From Oscillospiraceae bacterium (GTDB taxonomy: Bacteria; Bacillota; Clostridia; Oscillospirales; Ruminococcaceae), in contig JAFSHJ010000139.1 in NCBI GenBank assembly GCA_017440425.1, positions 1-11,066 of the forward strand: DNA of 11,066 nt, in the 5' to 3' direction. The notes below the pieces were generated by a model that searched no databases, had not been told where the DNA came from, and worked only from the letters and a program-made list of their open reading frames with translations. The translations under genes and the position numbers were made by a program. Shown here in pieces: positions 7,640-11,066 of this stretch (the stretch's first letter is position 1; the number at the start of each line of letters is the position of its first letter).

Positions 7640-7738
7640 ATACGGAATGTGGCGCAAAATCGAAGATTTTGCTCTGTCTGAAAATCGCAGGCGATTTTCA
7701 GACGTTCAAAGGCTTAACGCCTTTTCCACATTCCGTAT
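7640..7738. repeat. 99-bp inverted-repeat element with three internal hairpins
   Basis: Perfect 13-bp terminal inverted repeats (ATACGGAATGTGG at 7640-7652, complement at 7726-7738) enclose three consecutive hairpins. Hairpin 1 is 8 bp with a GAA loop (7654-7672). Hairpin 2 has 13-nt arms separated by two bases (7676-7703). Hairpin 3 is 6 bp with a 5-nt loop (7708-7724). Folded, this gives a cloverleaf-like four-way junction as RNA or a cruciform as DNA. It fills most of the 136-nt gap between ddl and murF and ends 11 nt before the murF ribosome site. It is not followed by a T run, so it is not a classic terminator. A small non-autonomous mobile or dispersed palindromic element is the likeliest nature; a structured leader regulating murF is the alternative. 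Confidence 0.8.
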
Positions 7739-7761
7739 GCTGATATATCGGAGGAACTTTT

Positions 7762-9177
7762 ATGGCAATGAAACCCCTCTCCCTCAAACTGCTTGCCGAA
7801 GTGACAGACGGCGAATATGTGGGCGATCCTGCGCTGGCAGATACCCTTATCACCGGAATGGTGCACGACAACAGAAACGTTCAGCCGGGCAACGTGTTTG
7901 CCTGCATTGTTGGCGAGCGTGTTGACGGACACACCTTTGCGGACAATGCTTTCTCCCGCGGCGCCTGCGCCTGCATCACCGAAAGAAAGCTGGAAAATCC
8001 CGCCGGCCCTTACATCATTGTGGATTCCACGCTGGAGGCAATTAAAAAGGCAGGTAAATACTATCGCTCCATTTTGGATATTCCCGTCATCGGCGTGACC
8101 GGCAGCGTTGGTAAAACCACCGCCAAAGAGATGATCTCCGCCGCACTTTCCGCAAAATACAATGTTCTCAAAACTCCCGCCAACTTCAACACCGAGCTTG
8201 GCGTGCCCCTCACCCTGCTCACCGTGCAGCAGGAGCACGATGTTGCCGTCATTGAGATGGGCATAAGCGAGTTTGGCGAGATGAGCCGTCTTGCAGACGT
8301 TGCAAGACCCGATTTCGTGGTCATGACAAACATTGGAGCCTGCCATTTGGAATCTCTTGGCGACCTGAACGGCGTGCTCAAGGCAAAGAGCGAAGTTTTC
8401 GGATATATGTCGGAAAACGCCACCGCCATTCTCAACGGCGACGACAAACTCCTCAAAGCATACACTCCCGGCAACGGCATTAAAAAGCTCACCTTCGGCA
8501 TGGATGACAGCAACGATTGTTGGGCTTCCAATGTAAAAAGCGACGGCACCGACTCCGTTTCCGGATCCATTACCTTCCAAAACTCTGTTTTTGATGCATC
8601 CCTTCCCGCTTTTGGCTCCCATCTCATTATGGGTGCAATGCCTGCGCTGATGATCGCACGTCTGCTTGGTGTTGACGATGCGGACATAGCAAAAGGCTTT
8701 GCCACCTACCGCCCAGTTGGCGGACGTGCAAACGTCTCCGACACCGGCTTTATCAAGCTGATAAACGATTGCTACAATGCCAACCCCGTCTCCTGCGGCG
8801 CTTCCATTGCATCGTTGTGCTCGCTGGATGCCCGCCACGTTGCAATTTTGGGGGATATGAAAGAGCTGGGCACAAATTCCTCCCAAATGCACTATGATCT
8901 CGGTGTGCTTGCGGCACAAAAGGGTGTTGACTGCATAGTCTGCGTGGGCGAAGAGGCTGAGCACATCCACCGCGGATTCCTCTCTGCTGCCCCCTCCTCC
9001 CCCGCCTATCACTTCCAGACCAAAGAGGATGCCATCTCATTCCTCTCCATCATTTTGCAAAAAGGTGATGCCGTGCTGGTTAAAGCCTCTCACAGCATGG
9101 AGTTTGATAAAATTGTGGATGAACTTGCCAAGCTTGTCCCCGAAGATGTTGAGCCCATCCTCCCCGAGGAAGAATAA
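7762..9177 (+). CDS. murF: UDP-N-acetylmuramoyl-tripeptide--D-alanyl-D-alanine ligase
   Basis: Last cytoplasmic Mur ligase: ATP-dependent addition of the D-Ala-D-Ala made by Ddl to UDP-MurNAc-tripeptide. It has 471 aa, a normal length. Start ATG 7762 has GGAGG 7 nt upstream. Domains in order: N-terminal substrate-binding domain (about 1-105), the ATPase domain with P-loop GVTGSVGKTT (111-120, K118), NFNTELGVP (141-149), EMGISEFGEMSRL (165-177) and TNIGACHLE (189-197), then the C-terminal domain with NDCYNANP (335-342), LGDMKELG (363-370) and KASHSMEFDKIV (441-452). The pairing with ddl is common in Firmicutes and gives consecutive steps of one pathway. A terminator follows 44 nt after the stop codon. 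Confidence 0.97.
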   Translation: MAMKPLSLKLLAEVTDGEYVGDPALADTLITGMVHDNRNVQPGNVFACIVGERVDGHTFADNAFSRGACACITERKLENPAGPYIIVDSTLEAIKKAGKYYRSILDIPVIGVTGSVGKTTAKEMISAALSAKYNVLKTPANFNTELGVPLTLLTVQQEHDVAVIEMGISEFGEMSRLADVARPDFVVMTNIGACHLESLGDLNGVLKAKSEVFGYMSENATAILNGDDKLLKAYTPGNGIKKLTFGMDDSNDCWASNVKSDGTDSVSGSITFQNSVFDASLPAFGSHLIMGAMPALMIARLLGVDDADIAKGFATYRPVGGRANVSDTGFIKLINDCYNANPVSCGASIASLCSLDARHVAILGDMKELGTNSSQMHYDLGVLAAQKGVDCIVCVGEEAEHIHRGFLSAAPSSPAYHFQTKEDAISFLSIILQKGDAVLVKASHSMEFDKIVDELAKLVPEDVEPILPEEE

Positions 9178-9221
9178 AAATACCACCTTCTCCCTTTTAT
9201 ATCGAAACATCAATGCCATTG

Positions 9222-9259
9222 GGCGGTACAGCTTTTGCTGTGCCGCCATGCTGTTTTTT
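9222..9259 (+). terminator. Intrinsic terminator after murF
   Basis: GGCGGTACAGC (9222-9232) pairs with 9237-9247 over 11 positions, one of them a T-G wobble, around a TTTT loop. Six bases after the stem comes a run of six T (9254-9259). It closes the ddl-murF transcript and marks the change to the AT-rich right end. Confidence 0.85.
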
Positions 9260-9453
9260 AGAGAGATATATTCAGGAAATCATCACCCATTCTCTCGCTT
9301 CTCCATATATCCCCCTTGATACTCTTTTGTGTTATAATAAATAATATCATTTTAACTTTATGCCAAAAACTATTCTTATAATTTTTTTGAGACTCACCAA
9401 CCTTTTTCTTTTTTCTTGCACTATATAATCAAACAGCGCTGGAGTAAATAAAT
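9260..9453 (+). promoter_or_regulatory. AT-rich leader of the sigma-factor gene with several -10-like boxes
   Basis: No gene is visible between the murF terminator and the sigma-factor start. TATAAT occurs three times (9333-9338 preceded by TGT as an extended -10, 9377-9382, and 9424-9429). None has a convincing TTGACA-like box at 16-18 nt, so the promoter cannot be chosen from sequence; 9333 and 9424 are the better candidates. In such AT-rich DNA some matches are expected by chance. GGAG at 9441-9444 is the ribosome site of the next gene. Confidence 0.4.
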
Positions 9454-11066
9454 ATGGATAAACAAAGAGCAGACCGAATTATAACAGAATATCTCCAAAA
9501 AATATATGGTTTTGCCATAAAGAAATCTTATTCTTACGATGAAGCGGAGGAAATATGTGCAGAGATAATCAAACAACTATATTCCTCTTTATTGAAGGCA
9601 AAAGAAATAATCAATATTGAAGGATATGTTTGGCGTATCAGTGAACATACATATTCCAAATTTATTTCTTCAAAGAAAAAACACGCTGGGATTTCTATTG
9701 ATGAAATACATATCCCCTTTTTTGAAGATTACTTTTTCGAAGCTCCTGATGATGAAATTAAAAAATTACGCCAGGAAGTTGCTTTTTTAACAGAAAAACG
9801 TCGTCAGATTGTTTATCATTTTTATTATGAGGATAAGTCCATTTCTGTTATTTCAAGAGAAATGGGGCTTCCCGAAGGAACTGTAAAATGGCATTTGAAC
9901 AAAGCAAGAATTGAATTAAAGGAGGCTTTTTCAATGGAAAGAAAAATTGGCAAATTAGGCTTATCTCCAATTACAGCGACAAGCTTTGGTCACTGTGGAG
10001 ATCCCGGATCCAATGACGGACCGGAATTTTATCTTGGAGACAAACTGAACCTAAATATTGTATACAGCGTTTACCGCTCTCCAAAGACAAAAGAAGAGAT
10101 TGCAGCGGAGCTCGGTTTAACCCTTGTTTATCTTGAAGATAAAATCAATTTTCTTGAGGATAACGGCTTTCTTGTGAGAACAACACAAAATCGGTATACT
10201 ACATTTGTAAACTTCACCGCAGAAAAATATTCTCTTGAACTGCAAGAAAACAAATTAAAAATGCAACTTCAAATTGCCGAAATATTAGTAAATGAATATG
10301 TACCTCTTGTAAGGAAAAGCGTTGAACCTATTAATGATATATATATCCCCGGTGGAAATCGAGAGCTGTTTGAAGCGGCAGCCGTTTTCTATGGTGTATC
10401 AAACAAGTGCGTTCTTCCAATAAACAAAGATTTATCTGACTATATTATTAAAACAACTTCAGGTGGAGAGTTTATAGCTTTTGTTAATCTTGATCCACAG
10501 CAGTCAGATCCAAACTATGTTCCCACTCTTGAATTACCATCATATTGGTCGTGCGGTAACATGATAAGAACTTCTAAAAAATATCCGTCGGTATATTCTT
10601 GGTCTATTGATTCAAGATACAGTTCCAGAGAAGGCAATTGGTCAAACAACCTTACATCTGATTATGAATATCTATACGAATTTTCAATTGGGTCTATTTT
10701 TGACAATGCTGCAAACGCTGAGAAAATCGCCCGCCTTAAAGAAAGAAGGTTTTTAACAGAGGACAATAAAATAAACATTATGATGATACTGGGATCAGCG
10801 GAAAAATTTTTCGCAAAAATCCCTACCCCAAACAATGATCTTAAAAATAAATTTGCAAATATCGCTTTAGAGTTTGCAATGAATGAATCCAAAAATTATC
10901 CGCCGCAAATGCGGGATTTGGTAATTTGCAGTAGCGTAGGCGGTTTCATCTGCAATACAGTTGCCCTTATGGTTATGGATATACTTTATAAAAATGGAAC
11001 ATTTAAAACTTTATCCAAAAACGAGAAGGTAACATCAAACCTGCTTATGTTTAGTGACACATTACC
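9454..11066 (+). CDS. ECF-like sigma-70 factor fused to a winged-helix-like and a large unknown C-terminal region, 3'-truncated
   Basis: Open from ATG 9454 (GGAG 9 nt upstream) to the right edge: 537 complete codons without a stop, so the protein is longer. Residues about 14-75 resemble sigma region 2 (DEAEEICAEI, EGYVWRISEHTYSKFI). Residues about 108-160 are a clear region 4: FLTEKRRQIVYHFYYEDKS, then the helix-turn-helix ISREMGLPEGTVKWHLNKAR. Typical ECF sigma factors end here at about 160-200 aa. This one continues with SFGHCGDPGSNDGPEFY (177-193), then TKEEIAAELGLTLVYLEDK and INFLEDNGFL (212-240), which looks like a second winged helix, and about 300 further residues I do not recognise, with mixed strands and helices and no obvious membrane segment. 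It may be a one-component regulator whose C-terminus senses a signal. It is much richer in A+T and in TTA, AAA and AGA codons than murF beside it, suggesting separate ancestry. The sigma call is good; the C-terminal role is unknown. Confidence 0.82.
   Translation, partial: MDKQRADRIITEYLQKIYGFAIKKSYSYDEAEEICAEIIKQLYSSLLKAKEIINIEGYVWRISEHTYSKFISSKKKHAGISIDEIHIPFFEDYFFEAPDDEIKKLRQEVAFLTEKRRQIVYHFYYEDKSISVISREMGLPEGTVKWHLNKARIELKEAFSMERKIGKLGLSPITATSFGHCGDPGSNDGPEFYLGDKLNLNIVYSVYRSPKTKEEIAAELGLTLVYLEDKINFLEDNGFLVRTTQNRYTTFVNFTAEKYSLELQENKLKMQLQIAEILVNEYVPLVRKSVEPINDIYIPGGNRELFEAAAVFYGVSNKCVLPINKDLSDYIIKTTSGGEFIAFVNLDPQQSDPNYVPTLELPSYWSCGNMIRTSKKYPSVYSWSIDSRYSSREGNWSNNLTSDYEYLYEFSIGSIFDNAANAEKIARLKERRFLTEDNKINIMMILGSAEKFFAKIPTPNNDLKNKFANIALEFAMNESKNYPPQMRDLVICSSVGGFICNTVALMVMDILYKNGTFKTLSKNEKVTSNLLMFSDTL
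9918..9936 (+). promoter_or_regulatory. Possible internal ribosome site and start inside the sigma-factor gene
   Basis: AAAGGAGG (9918-9925) lies 8 nt before an in-frame ATG (9934-9936, Met161), exactly where sigma region 4 ends and the C-terminal region begins. It is a better site than the one at the gene's own start. It could yield a separate C-terminal protein lacking the sigma domains. The Lys-Glu codons at the end of region 4 naturally produce AAGGAG, so it may be chance. Confidence 0.4.

Noticed and set aside
6495..7640. Long open frame (381 codons) on the minus strand opposite ddl
   Set aside because: ddl motifs are complete on the plus strand, and the antisense frame results from codon bias.
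7640..7738. Element between ddl and murF as a tRNA or riboswitch
   Set aside because: It has no T-loop or CCA-like features and no riboswitch core I recognise, and its inner hairpins are simple perfect palindromes.
7714..9012. 432-codon open frame on the minus strand opposite murF
   Set aside because: murF is complete with all motifs; the antisense product is low in recognisable structure and rich in Gly, Val and His as expected of a shadow.
9264..9310. GATATAT and ATATATC as an inverted repeat in the sigma leader
   Set aside because: Only 7 bp, widely spaced and in AT-rich DNA, so chance is a sufficient explanation.
10662..10892. Short minus-strand open frame inside the sigma-fusion gene
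   Set aside because: It lies inside the long plus-strand coding frame and has no evident motif.

Overview
The window looks like chromosomal DNA of a low-to-mid GC Gram-positive bacterium, most likely a Clostridia member of the Oscillospiraceae/Ruminococcaceae type. This is an inference from strong GGAGG-type ribosome binding sites, consensus TTGACA/TATAAT promoters, an LTA-synthase-like enzyme, a neighbouring ddl-murF pair and a Clostridia-style sigma factor. No rRNA, tRNA, CRISPR array, transposase or phage gene was seen.

Layout. (1) 3-1649 (+): the 3' part of an LTA-synthase-type phosphoglycerol transferase, cut by the window edge. It ends in a bidirectional terminator shared with the convergent metal operon. 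(2) 4027-1719 (-): a metal-resistance operon made of an ArsR/SmtB repressor with a complete alpha-5 zinc site, followed 14 nt later by a PIB-2 (Zn/Cd/Pb) P-type ATPase with a Cys/His-rich N-terminal tail. A perfect-consensus promoter overlapped by a 13-bp inverted-repeat operator drives it. (3) 4236-5695 (+): a GNAT acetyltransferase and a DUF2461 protein, divergent from the repressor. (4) 6470-5670 (-): a monotopic phosphoglycosyl transferase that overlaps the DUF2461 gene tail to tail. (5) 6591-9177 (+): ddl and murF, which make D-Ala-D-Ala and add it to the peptidoglycan precursor. Between them lies a 99-bp element with 13-bp terminal inverted repeats enclosing three hairpins. A strong terminator follows murF. 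(6) 9454 to the right edge (+): a long gene in visibly AT-richer DNA, running out of the window. It joins an ECF-like sigma factor to a winged-helix-like segment and a large C-terminal region I cannot assign.

How the parts fit. Most of the left 9.2 kb is housekeeping envelope work (teichoic-acid-type polymer, glycan initiation, peptidoglycan) plus metal efflux. The right end is the least ordinary part: the sigma-factor fusion, its AT-rich setting and an in-frame internal Shine-Dalgarno/ATG exactly at its domain boundary. If the window holds an undescribed system, it starts there and continues past the edge. The ddl-murF hairpin element is the other clearly unexplained structure.
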